NCBI GenBank assembly: GCA_949286415.1
Contig: CASEBV010000006.1
Location: forward strand, 1 to 64,000
DNA length: 64,000 nt
Reading direction: 5' to 3'
Source of the DNA: an uncultured Bacteroidales bacterium
Lineage (GTDB): Bacteria; Bacteroidota; Bacteroidia; Bacteroidales; UBA932
Shown piece after piece: positions 16,484 to 25,289 of the stretch (the first letter of the stretch is position 1; the number at the start of each line of letters is the position of its first letter). Position numbers and translations under genes: made by a program. The notes under the pieces are model-generated. The model did not search any database, was not told the origin of the DNA, and saw only the letters and a program-made list of their open reading frames with translations.

Positions 16484-17647
16484 ATGCTTGACCAGATACT
16501 TCTTGCCCCCTACTATATCACTCTGAAAATAAGGCATGCCCTCTATGATTCGGGCATAAGGAAAGTCCATTCCGCCGAAATCCCGACAATCTCCGTCGGC
16601 AATGTCACAGTCGGAGGCACAGGAAAGACCCCACATACAGAAATGCTCATAAGACTCCTGGCAGAACATCCGCATTGGTCAGCTTGCAGTCTGGCTGTGC
16701 TGTCCAGAGGCTACCGCCGGAAAAGCAGGGGCTTCCAGCAGGTCGTATCCGGTACCGGGACGCCAGAAAATGGGCTCAAGCGCACCCCTGCCGAATTTTT
16801 CGGCGATGAACCGCTGCAGATAAAGAAAAAATTTCCTGGGGTGACAGTCGCCGTAGACAAGAACCGGGTGGAAGGTTGCGACTTTCTCAGACACCCGGAG
16901 AAGCTTTCGGCATCAAAGAAAGGCAGGAAATGCGTTTTCAAGGATTTCAGCCCTGCCGATCTTGTAATCCTTGATGATGCATTCCAATACAGGTCACTCA
17001 AGCCGACAGTCTCGATTGTCCTTGTCAACTACAACCGGCCCGTATCTTCAGACCATCTTCTCCCTGCAGGCAGGCTCAGGGACCTTCCAGAACGCCTGCA
17101 CAAGGCAGACATTCTTATAGTGACCAAATGTCCTTATTACATGGAAAACGAGGAAAAGGAGGAGTGGGCAAAAGACCTCGGCATCAAGGACTATAATCCG
17201 GAGACATGCATAGGGACAGCTGCCGGAGGAAAACGGCAGGCACTGTTCTTCACGACAGTCCGATACGACACCCTTGCCCCCGTCTTCAGAGAAGGAGACC
17301 AGCGATATGCCTATTCAAAACAGGCCATAATGTTCACCGGAATCGCTGACGACACACCACTGATGAGATTTCTCAGCGATTCGTATAAAATAGTCAGGCA
17401 TCTGATGTTCGGCGACCACCATGAATTTACTGCCGGGGACATGAATGCGCTGAAGAAAATTGCCGGAGAATATCCTACGGCAATACTTGTCACAACCGAG
17501 AAAGACAGCCAGAGGCTTGCAGACCTGAAGAAGATGCCTCCGGTCCTCAAGGAAAGAATGTTCTATGCTCCGATAAAGGCGGATTTCCTGACCCCGGAAG
17601 AGAAAGACCGGTTCGCCGAAGTGCTTGACTCTTTCCTCCCGGCATAA
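16484..17647 (+). CDS. lpxK: Tetraacyldisaccharide 4'-kinase
   Basis: LpxK adds the 4'-phosphate to the lipid A precursor at the inner membrane. The 387-residue protein starts MLDQILLAPYYITLKIRHAL, an amphipathic membrane-contacting helix. It has the P-loop ISVGNVTVGGTGKTPHTE near residue 40, AVDKNRVEG, and VILDDAFQYRSLKP with the acidic catalytic pair near 165. LLPAGRLRDLPERLHKADILIVTK and FTGIADDTPLMRFL follow in the usual order. The ATG at 16484 is preferred because the in-frame codon at 16424 lies upstream of the promoter. It is slightly longer than many LpxK proteins because of a lysine-rich stretch near residues 135-150. Confidence 0.93.
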   Translation: MLDQILLAPYYITLKIRHALYDSGIRKVHSAEIPTISVGNVTVGGTGKTPHTEMLIRLLAEHPHWSACSLAVLSRGYRRKSRGFQQVVSGTGTPENGLKRTPAEFFGDEPLQIKKKFPGVTVAVDKNRVEGCDFLRHPEKLSASKKGRKCVFKDFSPADLVILDDAFQYRSLKPTVSIVLVNYNRPVSSDHLLPAGRLRDLPERLHKADILIVTKCPYYMENEEKEEWAKDLGIKDYNPETCIGTAAGGKRQALFFTTVRYDTLAPVFREGDQRYAYSKQAIMFTGIADDTPLMRFLSDSYKIVRHLMFGDHHEFTAGDMNALKKIAGEYPTAILVTTEKDSQRLADLKKMPPVLKERMFYAPIKADFLTPEEKDRFAEVLDSFLPA

Positions 17648-17704
17648 GGTCCGGGCGTGAAATTGTCCATATCCTCCTGAAATTGCCGTTATCCGCAGGA
17701 TATT

Positions 17705-18808
17705 TCAGTCCTTTGCGAGAATATCATTCTGTACCTGCACGGAGCCGTCGTGAATCGCATTGAATACCGCCGACACAAATTCGGGAGAAAGGCCGTATTC
17801 CGTGCCTTCCGTCCTGACTTTCTCCAAAACCGCATCCCACCGGGAGGTCTGCAGAATGGCGATATTGCTTTTCTTCTTGCACTCTCCGATTTTTCTGCTG
17901 ATTTCCATTCTTGAAGCCAGGGCAGCAAGGATTTCTCCGTCTATGGCATCTATCCTCGCCCGCAGGCTGTCAATGGTCTCCCGGTAATCGGAACTGTCCG
18001 AATCCGCCTGACGGACAACCAGTCCGGACAAGAGCCCGGCAAGGTCATCAGGAGCAAGCTGCTGGGCCGCATCACTCAATGCGCATGACGGCTCACAATG
18101 GGATTCTATCATCAGTCCGTCAAGCCCGAGGTCAAGTGCCCGCCGGGCAATCTCCCGGACATATTTCCTGTCCCCGGCAATATGGCTCGGATCGCAGAAA
18201 AACGGAAGTTCAGGGAAACGGCTCCTCATCTCTATGACAATCCTCCAGACCGGACTGTTCCTGTAAAGCATTTTCTCTGAAGAAGAGAATCCCCTGTGGA
18301 CAATCCCGAGTTTTCTCACCCCGGCCTGAGCAAAACGCTCCAGGGCTCCGGACCAGAGTTCTATGTCCGGGCTTACGGGATTCTTGACAAGCACGGGAAT
18401 GTCCGCACCATGCAGGGCATCGGCAATTTCCTGAACAGCAAACGGGCTTGAAACAGTGCGGGCACCAATCCAGACCATATCCATCCCCGACTCGAGACAG
18501 GCTTCCACATGTTCCCTGCATGCCACTTCCGTACAGACCTTCATTCCGGTCTCGCGGCCGGCCCTCTTAAGCCACTTCAGCCCCGGGGCTCCGACTCCTT
18601 CAAATGTTCCGGGATGAGTTCTGGGCTTCCATACCCCAGCCCTGAAAACTCCGACTCCGCATTTTCTCAACTCCCGGGCAGTCCTAAGGACCTGTTCTTC
18701 GGACTCGGCACTGCATGGACCGGCAATCACCATCGGCCTGCCGTCCGGGAAAATCCCCCACTCGGCAGGAGGGACCACGTCAAACTTCCTCTCCATCTGT
18801 CCAGACAT
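17705..18808 (-). CDS. Bifunctional DAHP synthase / chorismate mutase type II
   Basis: The 367-residue protein joins two steps of aromatic amino acid synthesis. Residues about 10-260 are a DAHP synthase of the AroA-beta/KDO8P-synthase-like type: VIAGPCSAES, FRAGVWKPRTHPGTFEG, WIGARTVSSPF, VLVKNPVSPDIELW, FFCDPSHIAGD and LMIESHCEPS. Residues about 275-367 are a helical chorismate mutase domain (ETIDSLRARIDAIDGEILAALASRMEISRKIGE). The fusion, with the mutase at the C-terminus, is common in Bacteroidota and allows the end product to act on both activities. I use ATG at 18808; the frame opens earlier at 18838, but that extension overlaps the frr terminator region. No other aro or tyr gene is next to it. 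Confidence 0.93.
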   Translation of the reverse strand: MSGQMERKFDVVPPAEWGIFPDGRPMVIAGPCSAESEEQVLRTARELRKCGVGVFRAGVWKPRTHPGTFEGVGAPGLKWLKRAGRETGMKVCTEVACREHVEACLESGMDMVWIGARTVSSPFAVQEIADALHGADIPVLVKNPVSPDIELWSGALERFAQAGVRKLGIVHRGFSSSEKMLYRNSPVWRIVIEMRSRFPELPFFCDPSHIAGDRKYVREIARRALDLGLDGLMIESHCEPSCALSDAAQQLAPDDLAGLLSGLVVRQADSDSSDYRETIDSLRARIDAIDGEILAALASRMEISRKIGECKKKSNIAILQTSRWDAVLEKVRTEGTEYGLSPEFVSAVFNAIHDGSVQVQNDILAKD

Positions 18809-18836
18809 AAATTCAATGATTATGTTATTAGGGCAC

Positions 18837-18868
18837 AAAAAGGACCGGCCTGAATCAAGTCCGGTCCT
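18837..18868 (-). terminator. Terminator of the pyrH-frr operon
   Basis: On the minus strand AGGACCGG and CCGGTCCT form a perfect 8-bp stem around a 12-nt loop, followed directly by TTTTT. It lies 46 bp beyond the frr stop. Confidence 0.85.
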
Positions 18869-18913
18869 GTTCCGTGCATCTGCCGCACTTCAAAATTCAA
18901 ATGCCTCCGTCGC

Positions 18914-19477
18914 TCAGACTGTAAGGATTTCCTTTTCCTTTGCCGCAGCCACCTCGTCAATCTTCTTCACATACGAATCGGTCTCCTTCTGGACATTCTG
19001 TTCGTACTCTTTCTGCATATCCTCAGGCATACCGTCCTTCTGTGCCTTTTTCAAGGCATCGATGGCATCACGGCGTGAATTTCTGACAACTATCTTGGCA
19101 TTCTCCGCAGCCGTCTTCACCTTCTTGATGAGTTCTTTTCTCCTGTCTTCAGTGAGAGGCGGCACTGCGCAGCGGATGCTCTCCCCGTTGTTCTGAGGAG
19201 TAAGTCCAATATTGGCATCCATTATGGCTTTCTCGATGACCGGGATCATCTTCTTTTCCCACGGCTGGATAAGAATGGTCTTGGCATCAGGCACTGTCAC
19301 GGACGCAACCTGCGGCACAGGGGTCGGCGTGCCATAATAGTCAACAACCACATTATTGAATACCAACGGATTGGCTTTTCCTGCCCTGTAAGTCTTGAGG
19401 TCCTCTTCAAGGAACTTGACGGCATCACCCATCTTTGTCTTGGCTGATGCAAGAATTTCTTTTGCTTTATCAATCAT
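18914..19477 (-). CDS. frr: Ribosome recycling factor
   Basis: The 187-residue protein, together with EF-G, splits the post-termination ribosome. Its length and sequence are standard: DLKTYRAGKANPLVFNNVVVDYYG, PVPQVASVTVPDAKTILIQPW, IMDANIGLTPQNNGESIRC, the PLTEDRRKELIKKVKTAAENAK segment, and the coiled-coil C-terminal half. It lies 85 bp after pyrH on the same strand, the usual pyrH-frr order, and a strong terminator follows it. Confidence 0.97.
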   Translation of the reverse strand: MIDKAKEILASAKTKMGDAVKFLEEDLKTYRAGKANPLVFNNVVVDYYGTPTPVPQVASVTVPDAKTILIQPWEKKMIPVIEKAIMDANIGLTPQNNGESIRCAVPPLTEDRRKELIKKVKTAAENAKIVVRNSRRDAIDALKKAQKDGMPEDMQKEYEQNVQKETDSYVKKIDEVAAAKEKEILTV

Positions 19478-19562
19478 AGCAATGCAATCTGTATTGTTAT
19501 CTGTTTCTACTCAATTCATTTCAATGAAATGCAGCCTGAAGGATGCCGGAGGCCTGCAAATG

Positions 19563-20270
19563 CTACAGATGGACCAGTGTCCCGACTTTCTTTCCTTCGA
19601 TAAGGCCTGTGAGGTTGCCCTTGGCATTCATGTCAAATACAATTATCGGCATATTCCCTTCCCTGCACAACGCAAAGGCTGTCTGATCCATCACCTTCAG
19701 ATGATCTTCAAGCGCCTTGTCAAATGTCAGCTCGTCATATCTGACTGCCGTCGGGTCTTTCTCCGGGTCGGCCGTATACACGCCGTCGACTCTCGTCCCT
19801 TTCAGAAGAGCGTCCGCCCCGATTTCCAGAGCCCTGAGCGCGGCGCCCGAATCAGTGGTAAAGAACGGATTGCCGGTGCCGCCCGCTATCAGCGCAACGC
19901 CGCCCTTCTCCATAAATTCAACGGCATCATCCCTCATATAGTACCTTGCCACCGGCATCATCGGCGTTGCCGTGAATACTTCAGCCGGCACTCCGGCAGA
20001 CTTTATTGCCATGGACAGGCCGAGAGAATTGATGACAGTGGCGAGCATTCCCATCTTGTCGCCCTGGACCCGGTCAAATCCCTTGCCGACACCGGACAGA
20101 CCTCTGAAAATATTTCCGCCGCCGATGACTATCGCCACCTGAAGCCCGGCCTTCACGGCCGATGCTATCTCTTCCGCATAGGCGGCAAGCATCTCTTCAC
20201 TGATGCCTTTGCCGGACGGCCCGCCGAGGCTTTCGCCGCTGAGCTTGAGAAGTACTCTCCTGTAGTTCAT
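19563..20270 (-). CDS. pyrH: Uridylate kinase (UMP kinase)
   Basis: The bacterial hexameric UMP kinase converts UMP to UDP. The 235-residue protein has the amino-acid-kinase fold motifs RVLLKLSGESLGG, VAIVIGGGNIFRG, MGMLATVINSLGLS, AGGTGNPFFTTDSGAALRALEIGADALLKGT with GVYTADPEKDP, and the C-terminal IIVFDMNAKGNL. It starts the pyrH-frr operon and has a good promoter 20 bp upstream, which is divergent to and interleaved with that of sdhC. Confidence 0.97.
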   Translation of the reverse strand: MNYRRVLLKLSGESLGGPSGKGISEEMLAAYAEEIASAVKAGLQVAIVIGGGNIFRGLSGVGKGFDRVQGDKMGMLATVINSLGLSMAIKSAGVPAEVFTATPMMPVARYYMRDDAVEFMEKGGVALIAGGTGNPFFTTDSGAALRALEIGADALLKGTRVDGVYTADPEKDPTAVRYDELTFDKALEDHLKVMDQTAFALCREGNMPIIVFDMNAKGNLTGLIEGKKVGTLVHL

Positions 20271-20290
20271 TCTTTTTAATTTTATCGAAA

Positions 20291-20322
20291 CAAAAATATC
20301 GATTTATTATGAAACTTGCAAG
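20291..20322 (-). promoter_or_regulatory. Promoter of pyrH-frr
   Basis: On the minus strand CTTG (20319-20322), a 20-nt gap and TATTTTTG (20291-20298). The CTTG is half of the 8-bp palindrome CTTGCAAG (20315-20322). The plus-strand box TATCTTTG (20331-20338) before sdhC lies just beyond it, so the two divergent promoters are packed together. Confidence 0.65.
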
Positions 20323-20381
20323 AAAGAGTATATCTTTGCATACCTGTTGTCAAAAATGAGTATAAACTATTGATAAAAGAT

Positions 20382-21074
20382 ATGGCAAACATTTTCACAT
20401 CTTCAATCGGCAAGAAGCTCATAATGAGTATCAGCGGACTTTTCCTGATTGTCTTCCTGCTCCTTCACCTCACCATCAATTTCTTTTCAGTAATTGACAC
20501 GATGACAGGCAGTTTCGGGGAGCCTGACGGATTATTTGCTTTAGGATGCGAATTTATGTCCCTTCCTATAGTGACAGTAATGGTGCCGGTGCTCGCCTTC
20601 GGTTTCATCATCCACATCGTCTATGCCTTCATCCTTACCATAAGCAACCTCAAGTCCCGCGGCGGATACAGACGATATGAAGTTGCAAGCAAGGCACGGA
20701 CAGACTCATGGGCATCCCGCAACATGATTGTGCTCGGAATCATCGTTCTCGGAATACTTGCATTCCACCTCACTCACTTCTGGGCAGACATGCAGCTCCA
20801 GGAATGGACAGGAACCGAAGCGGAAGATCCATACAAACTCCTTACCCTGACATTCGGACAGTGGTACAATGTTGTCATCTACATAATCTGGTTCGGGGCA
20901 CTCTGGTTCCACCTCACACACGGCTTCTGGAGCGCATTCCAGACAATCGGCTGGGACAACAAAGTATGGCTCAAGAGACTCAAATGGATTGCATATATCT
21001 TCGCCACAGTCATCTTCCTCGGCTTCACTGCCGTTGCATGCAATGCCTGCCTTGAGGCCAACAACCTCATCTGA
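20382..21074 (+). CDS. sdhC: Succinate dehydrogenase/fumarate reductase cytochrome b subunit, unlinked to A and B
   Basis: The 230-residue protein is the five-helix diheme membrane anchor of the Bacteroidota succinate:quinone oxidoreductase. Heme-ligand histidines lie in helices: LLLHLTINFF, FGFIIHIVYAF, LAFHLTHFW and LWFHLTHGFWSAFQ. The start MANIFTSSIGKKLIMSISG is typical; the frame opens earlier at 20316, but that includes the -7 box (20331-20338). In Bacteroidales this gene normally heads an operon with the flavoprotein (A) and iron-sulfur (B) genes. Here a strong terminator follows 74 bp after the stop and the next gene is on the other strand. The A and B subunits must be elsewhere, or this copy has been split from its operon. 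Confidence 0.92.
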   Translation: MANIFTSSIGKKLIMSISGLFLIVFLLLHLTINFFSVIDTMTGSFGEPDGLFALGCEFMSLPIVTVMVPVLAFGFIIHIVYAFILTISNLKSRGGYRRYEVASKARTDSWASRNMIVLGIIVLGILAFHLTHFWADMQLQEWTGTEAEDPYKLLTLTFGQWYNVVIYIIWFGALWFHLTHGFWSAFQTIGWDNKVWLKRLKWIAYIFATVIFLGFTAVACNACLEANNLI

Positions 21075-21147
21075 AGACTAATTCATTGAAGCCTGCCGGT
21101 CAGAGACATTGAATCCTGGACAGACTTCCCAATGACACAATATAAAG

Positions 21148-21190
21148 GAAGACCCCCAAAGTCAATGGACTTCAAGGGTCTTCTTTTTTG
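21148..21190 (+). terminator. Terminator after sdhC
   Basis: GAAGACCC and GGGTCTTC form the outer stem. AAGTC and GACTT extend it inside around an AATG loop, and TTTTTT follows at 21184-21189. It is a clear intrinsic terminator, 74 bp behind sdhC. Confidence 0.9.
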
Positions 21191-21237
21191 TCTGCACCCG
21201 AGCAAGACGGCGGAGCATCCCACTCCCTTTCCGCAGG

Positions 21238-23082
21238 CTACAGAGGCGCTGTCCGATCTTGCAGCCAATGGGCGATTTCAGGACTCAGTTCAGGAGACAG
21301 GACCTCATATACATGACGGTTGTACCTGTTCAGCCAGCCGATTTCTTCAGGAGTCATCAGTTCCCGGACTATAGGACGCGTGTCTATGTGGCAGAGAGTC
21401 ATGGTCTCGAAACGGAGCCATTCCCCGAATTCATTGGCCCCGTCCTCCACGCACAGGAGGATATTCTCATGCCGGATCCCGTGCATTCCCTCCCTGTAGA
21501 TGCCGGGCTCGTCGGAAGTCACCATCCCGGGCAGGAGAGGCTGTGCATTAAGATTCTGCCTGATGTCCTGAGGACCTTCATGGACGCAAAGGTAGAAGCC
21601 GATGCCATGACCGGTACCATGACCGAAATTGCGGCGGGCTTTCCACATCGGCATCCTCGCGAGGGCATCAAGCCTGCATCCTGGAGTGCCTTTCGGAAAG
21701 ACAGACATCGCCAGGCCGACCATTCCTCTCAAAGCAAGCGTATAGTCCTCTTTTTCAAGGGAAGAGCATTCTCCGACAGGCACAGTCCGCGTTATGTCTG
21801 TGGTTCCGAAGACATACTGTCCTCCCGAGTCGGTCAGATACAGTCCACGGCGTTCTATTACGGCAGACCCCTGTTCCGGCGTACTGTAATGAGGTAGGGC
21901 GGCATTCCGTCCGTATGCGGAAATATTTTTGAAACTGTTGCCTCTGAACCCGGGAATTTCAGCGCGGAACGAAGTGAGCCGCTCCGAAGCGTCGTGCTCG
22001 GTGACAGTCATTCCGGATGCGAGAGAAGTCTCCATCCAGAAAAGAAATCTTTCCATGGCAAGCCCGTCGGCATGGAATGCTTCCCGCATCCCATTTATCT
22101 CAACCCTGTTCCTGACAGCTTTCCGCAATATCACGGGAGAAGTTCCGGCAACGACATTGCCAGGACCGAAGTTGTCCGAAACCGCCTTATATACATTGAA
22201 ATTGAGTGTAGCCTCATCTATAAAGACGCGCGGACAAGTATCTGAACCGAATGAAAGGTCCTCGACAATTCCAGGAAGGTCCGGAACGAGGTCATCATAG
22301 CCGCAGACAGTGATGCCGTCGGCCGACAATTCTGAGAAGCTGTCCTCCGTATCCGGGTCAGACTCAGGCTGACGGAAAGAATCTCCGGAATCCGGACTGC
22401 CCTTACGGGCATACCAGTACACATCATCCATCGTGACAAGAAGATACGATATCACAAGAGGATTGTATTCAATATCCCTGCCCCGCACATTGAGCAGCCA
22501 GGCAATCTCATCCAGAGAGGCGAGCAGAATCGCATCGCAATTCTCCTTTATCAGAAATTTCCTGAGCCACTGTATTTTCTGAAGCCGGGACTCTCCTGTG
22601 GTGTCATCATCAAGTGTATAGACCGGAGACGAGGGGATTTCCGGCCGGTCCGGCCATATCCTGCCTATGATGTCCGGCACATCAGCCACAGGCATCGATA
22701 CGGCATCTTCGATTGCCTTCACCTGAGAAACAGTGAATGCAGTCCCGTCCAGGGCCACTGTCCCGGCATGTGAGGCAAGCCATTCAGGAATGCCGACGGC
22801 TCCGGGAACACGCGTCTTGTGCAGAGACACACCGCTGTCGGCAAGTTCTTCCGCTGCCTGTATAAAATATCTTGAATCCGTCCACAGGCCGGCATGGCTC
22901 TGTGTGACGACAAGTTCTCCGGCCTCTCCCGTAAAGCCGGAAAGCCATTCCACTTCTTTCCATCTCGGTGCTGGATATTCGCTGCCATGAGGGTCTGAGC
23001 CCGAAAACACTACCGCATCCCAGCCTTCTTCAGACATCACTCTCCGAAGAAGTTCGATTCTCTTGTAATGGATTTCTGACAT
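21238..23082 (-). CDS. Xaa-Pro aminopeptidase (M24B family)
   Basis: The 614-residue cytoplasmic metallopeptidase removes an N-terminal residue ahead of proline. It has the long three-domain form: two creatinase-like N-terminal domains (to about residue 310) and a C-terminal pita-bread catalytic domain. The five metal ligands are visible: two Asp in SGGQYVFGTTDITRTV, His in GHGTGHGIGFYLCVHEGP, Glu in VTSDEPGIYREG and Glu in GIRHENILLCVED. I chose ATG at 23082 (MSEIHYKRIELLRRVM); the frame is open to 23211 but would overlap hemW. Between residues 230 and 260 there is an acidic insertion (ARKGSPDSGDSFRQPESDPD). It follows hemW by 44 bp on the same strand, probably one transcript. Confidence 0.92.
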   Translation of the reverse strand: MSEIHYKRIELLRRVMSEEGWDAVVFSGSDPHGSEYPAPRWKEVEWLSGFTGEAGELVVTQSHAGLWTDSRYFIQAAEELADSGVSLHKTRVPGAVGIPEWLASHAGTVALDGTAFTVSQVKAIEDAVSMPVADVPDIIGRIWPDRPEIPSSPVYTLDDDTTGESRLQKIQWLRKFLIKENCDAILLASLDEIAWLLNVRGRDIEYNPLVISYLLVTMDDVYWYARKGSPDSGDSFRQPESDPDTEDSFSELSADGITVCGYDDLVPDLPGIVEDLSFGSDTCPRVFIDEATLNFNVYKAVSDNFGPGNVVAGTSPVILRKAVRNRVEINGMREAFHADGLAMERFLFWMETSLASGMTVTEHDASERLTSFRAEIPGFRGNSFKNISAYGRNAALPHYSTPEQGSAVIERRGLYLTDSGGQYVFGTTDITRTVPVGECSSLEKEDYTLALRGMVGLAMSVFPKGTPGCRLDALARMPMWKARRNFGHGTGHGIGFYLCVHEGPQDIRQNLNAQPLLPGMVTSDEPGIYREGMHGIRHENILLCVEDGANEFGEWLRFETMTLCHIDTRPIVRELMTPEEIGWLNRYNRHVYEVLSPELSPEIAHWLQDRTAPL

Positions 23083-23126
23083 ATCGGTCAATTTTAAGAT
23101 TCTATGATTCCAAAAACATCCTTCGC

Positions 23127-24248
23127 TCACACGAGTTCCGAAATTATATTGTCCGAGACAAAAAAATGGTCTTCGGGTATACGGAGTCCTTCCGGACAAG
23201 GCACAAGCCATCCTGCTTCCAGTGCGGCATCCACGGCTCCGAGCCTTGAATGCTGCCGGAGAAATTTCTCACTGATGCCGCGGTCTGTCCGCAGCGACAG
23301 CATGATTCTCTCCATAGCCATCTGTGAATCCGTCAGGTATTCATGCCCTCCGCTGAAATCAGACAGATATCCGGAAAGCGAGGAATCATTCCAGCTCCGC
23401 TTCCTTCCTGACAAAGAAAAGGAATGGGCTGCCGGCCCCAGTCCTACATACGGACGATGAGACCAATAGCCGCTGTTGTGTACGGCTTCATATCCGGGCC
23501 TGGCGAAATTGGAGATTTCATAATGCCGGTAGCCTGCACCGGAAAGAATCCGGCACAGCAATCCGTATTGACGGCTGCATTGGTCGTCAGATGCTTCCGT
23601 ATATTTCCCGGAAATGACCATCCGGCAGAGGGTACTGTCCTCCTCGACCGAAAGCTGATAAGCTGATATATGCTCGGGAGGGATGCCCGTACCGAACCCT
23701 TTCACTACTTCGTCCAACACCGTAAGCCACACTTCATCTGACATATCGGATATCCCGAAAATCAGATCCACGCTCACATTGCCGACTCCAGCTTCCCTGA
23801 GAATCCTGTATGCCCGCCGGGCCGTCTCCGCATCATGCCTCCTGTTCATCCATTTCAGGATACCGTCATCAAGAGACTGTACTCCCATGCTGATGCGGGT
23901 GACGCCTGATGCCGCAAGAGCGTTCACATAGACGGCTCCCTTTTCAGAAATATCCTCCGGATTGACCTCCACGGTAAATTCTTCATAGTCATTTCTGCCC
24001 CGGACAGCAGCCAGAGCCCCGGCAATGCCGGATATACAATCAGGGGGCAGCACTGACGGAGTGCCTCCCCCTATATACAATGTGTCAGGACTGTCTGCCC
24101 GGCGGATTTCTTCCGCCCTCAGACTGATTTCTTTATCCAATGCCCGGCAGAAAGGCGCGAAACATCCCTCCGACACGGATATTGTCTCTGAATAAAATCC
24201 GCAGTAGGTGCAGAAGCTTCCGCAGAACGGGATATGGACATATATCAT
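23127..24248 (-). CDS. hemW: Radical SAM heme chaperone HemW
   Basis: This 373-residue radical SAM protein is related to the oxygen-independent coproporphyrinogen oxidase HemN. It starts MIYVHIPFCGSFCTYCGFYS with the CxxxCxxC cluster motif and the extra residues typical of HemW. LYIGGGTPSVL, EVNPEDIS, RISMGVQSLDD, NVSVDLIFGISDM, HISAYQLSVEE and the C-terminal YEISNFARPGYEAVHNSGYW follow. It lacks the extended N-terminus of true HemN. Known members carry heme for insertion rather than oxidising porphyrin. It sits between a coiled-coil membrane protein gene (27-bp gap upstream) and the aminopeptidase gene. Confidence 0.93.
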   Translation of the reverse strand: MIYVHIPFCGSFCTYCGFYSETISVSEGCFAPFCRALDKEISLRAEEIRRADSPDTLYIGGGTPSVLPPDCISGIAGALAAVRGRNDYEEFTVEVNPEDISEKGAVYVNALAASGVTRISMGVQSLDDGILKWMNRRHDAETARRAYRILREAGVGNVSVDLIFGISDMSDEVWLTVLDEVVKGFGTGIPPEHISAYQLSVEEDSTLCRMVISGKYTEASDDQCSRQYGLLCRILSGAGYRHYEISNFARPGYEAVHNSGYWSHRPYVGLGPAAHSFSLSGRKRSWNDSSLSGYLSDFSGGHEYLTDSQMAMERIMLSLRTDRGISEKFLRQHSRLGAVDAALEAGWLVPCPEGLRIPEDHFFVSDNIISELV

Positions 24249-24275
24249 GACACTGACGCGGTTCAGAAATGCGCA

Positions 24276-25166
24276 TCAGCGCAGCATCAGTTCAGCAGAA
24301 CCGAGAAGTGCCTGTTCCGTATATACATCGACAGTATAGATGCCCTTGACATACTCGGAAATGTCATTGAGATATATGCTCAATTCGACTTCCGAGCCCT
24401 GGTAATCCACTTCCCGGGATGCAGAACAGATCATCGGCTCACCGTTGAAGTCAAATGTCCTCTGTGTCCCGTTTGTCAGGAGGATTCCGTCCGGACCCTT
24501 TACCCGGATATATACTCTGACAGGCCCTTTCGGGGCGAGTTCATTTTCCACGAGGCTCAATGTTGTCATCAGGCGGACAACCCTGCTGCTGCGATCGGTA
24601 ATCTTGTTGGAGCCGTTGTAGGCTTCAAGAACGATGCCCCTCCCTTTGATGACGGCTCCGACTGCCACCTGGCCGGAAAGGTCCTCGACTGTCTTGCTGA
24701 GCTCTTCCGACTGCCTTCTGCTCTCAGCCGCTTCCTTGCGGGCAGCAGCTGCATCGGCAGTCAGCTTCATGTTGAGTGTGTTCAGAGAGTCTATCTGGAC
24801 AATATAGTTGCGCATAATGCTTCTGAGAGTCCCGAGCTCCTTTTCATACTGTCTGATTTTCGCCCTGTTGGTGGCATCAGTCTTCTTGATGCGCTCAATG
24901 AGCTGCGACACCTCTTCCCTTGACGAATCCAGCTGCAGGTTGATGCTGTCATAGTCCGAGGACAGGGATGCATAGTCATTCTGGAGCGCAATCATCTGGG
25001 CCGTAAGGTCTTCCTTTTCCAGATTGAGCTCATTGACAAGGGACGATTTCTGTATCCAGATATATGCGAGCACTGCGGCAAGAATCACTGCAACAGCCGC
25101 CAGCACAATCATTATTTTCTTCTGGGTCCCGATTCCGGTATCTGCCGGTACTCTTTTTTCTTCCAT
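24276..25166 (-). CDS. Membrane-anchored coiled-coil protein of unknown function
   Basis: The 296-residue protein has a short cytoplasmic N-terminus, one transmembrane helix (about residues 18-38, IMIVLAAVAVILAAVLAYIW), a long predicted coiled coil (about 45-165, heptad-like, rich in Leu, Glu, Lys and Ser) and a globular beta-rich C-terminal domain (about 170-296). The last domain has ARG-like stretches such as KGRGIVLEAYNGSN and PVRVYIRVKGPDGILL. I do not recognise a named family; similar architecture is common in Bacteroidota hypothetical proteins. The layout suggests a periplasmic domain held off the membrane by a coil. It is first in a run with hemW and the aminopeptidase. A -7-like box TATGTTTG lies at 25206-25213 (minus). 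Confidence 0.75.
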   Translation of the reverse strand: MEEKRVPADTGIGTQKKIMIVLAAVAVILAAVLAYIWIQKSSLVNELNLEKEDLTAQMIALQNDYASLSSDYDSINLQLDSSREEVSQLIERIKKTDATNRAKIRQYEKELGTLRSIMRNYIVQIDSLNTLNMKLTADAAAARKEAAESRRQSEELSKTVEDLSGQVAVGAVIKGRGIVLEAYNGSNKITDRSSRVVRLMTTLSLVENELAPKGPVRVYIRVKGPDGILLTNGTQRTFDFNGEPMICSASREVDYQGSEVELSIYLNDISEYVKGIYTVDVYTEQALLGSAELMLR

Positions 25167-25289
25167 GACTGAAACTTATTATTTGGTATTTTTATATCAA
25201 TGATACAAACATAAGAAAAATATCGGATAATTTCCTATATTTGTAATGATACAATGTTTAACCGGCGCAGCCGCCTGATACGCATTGAA

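Noticed and set aside
17648..17704. Terminator between lpxK and the DAHP synthase gene
   Set aside because: Only a 7-bp A/T-rich stem (ATATCCT with AGGATAT) around a large loop and no T run; too weak to call.
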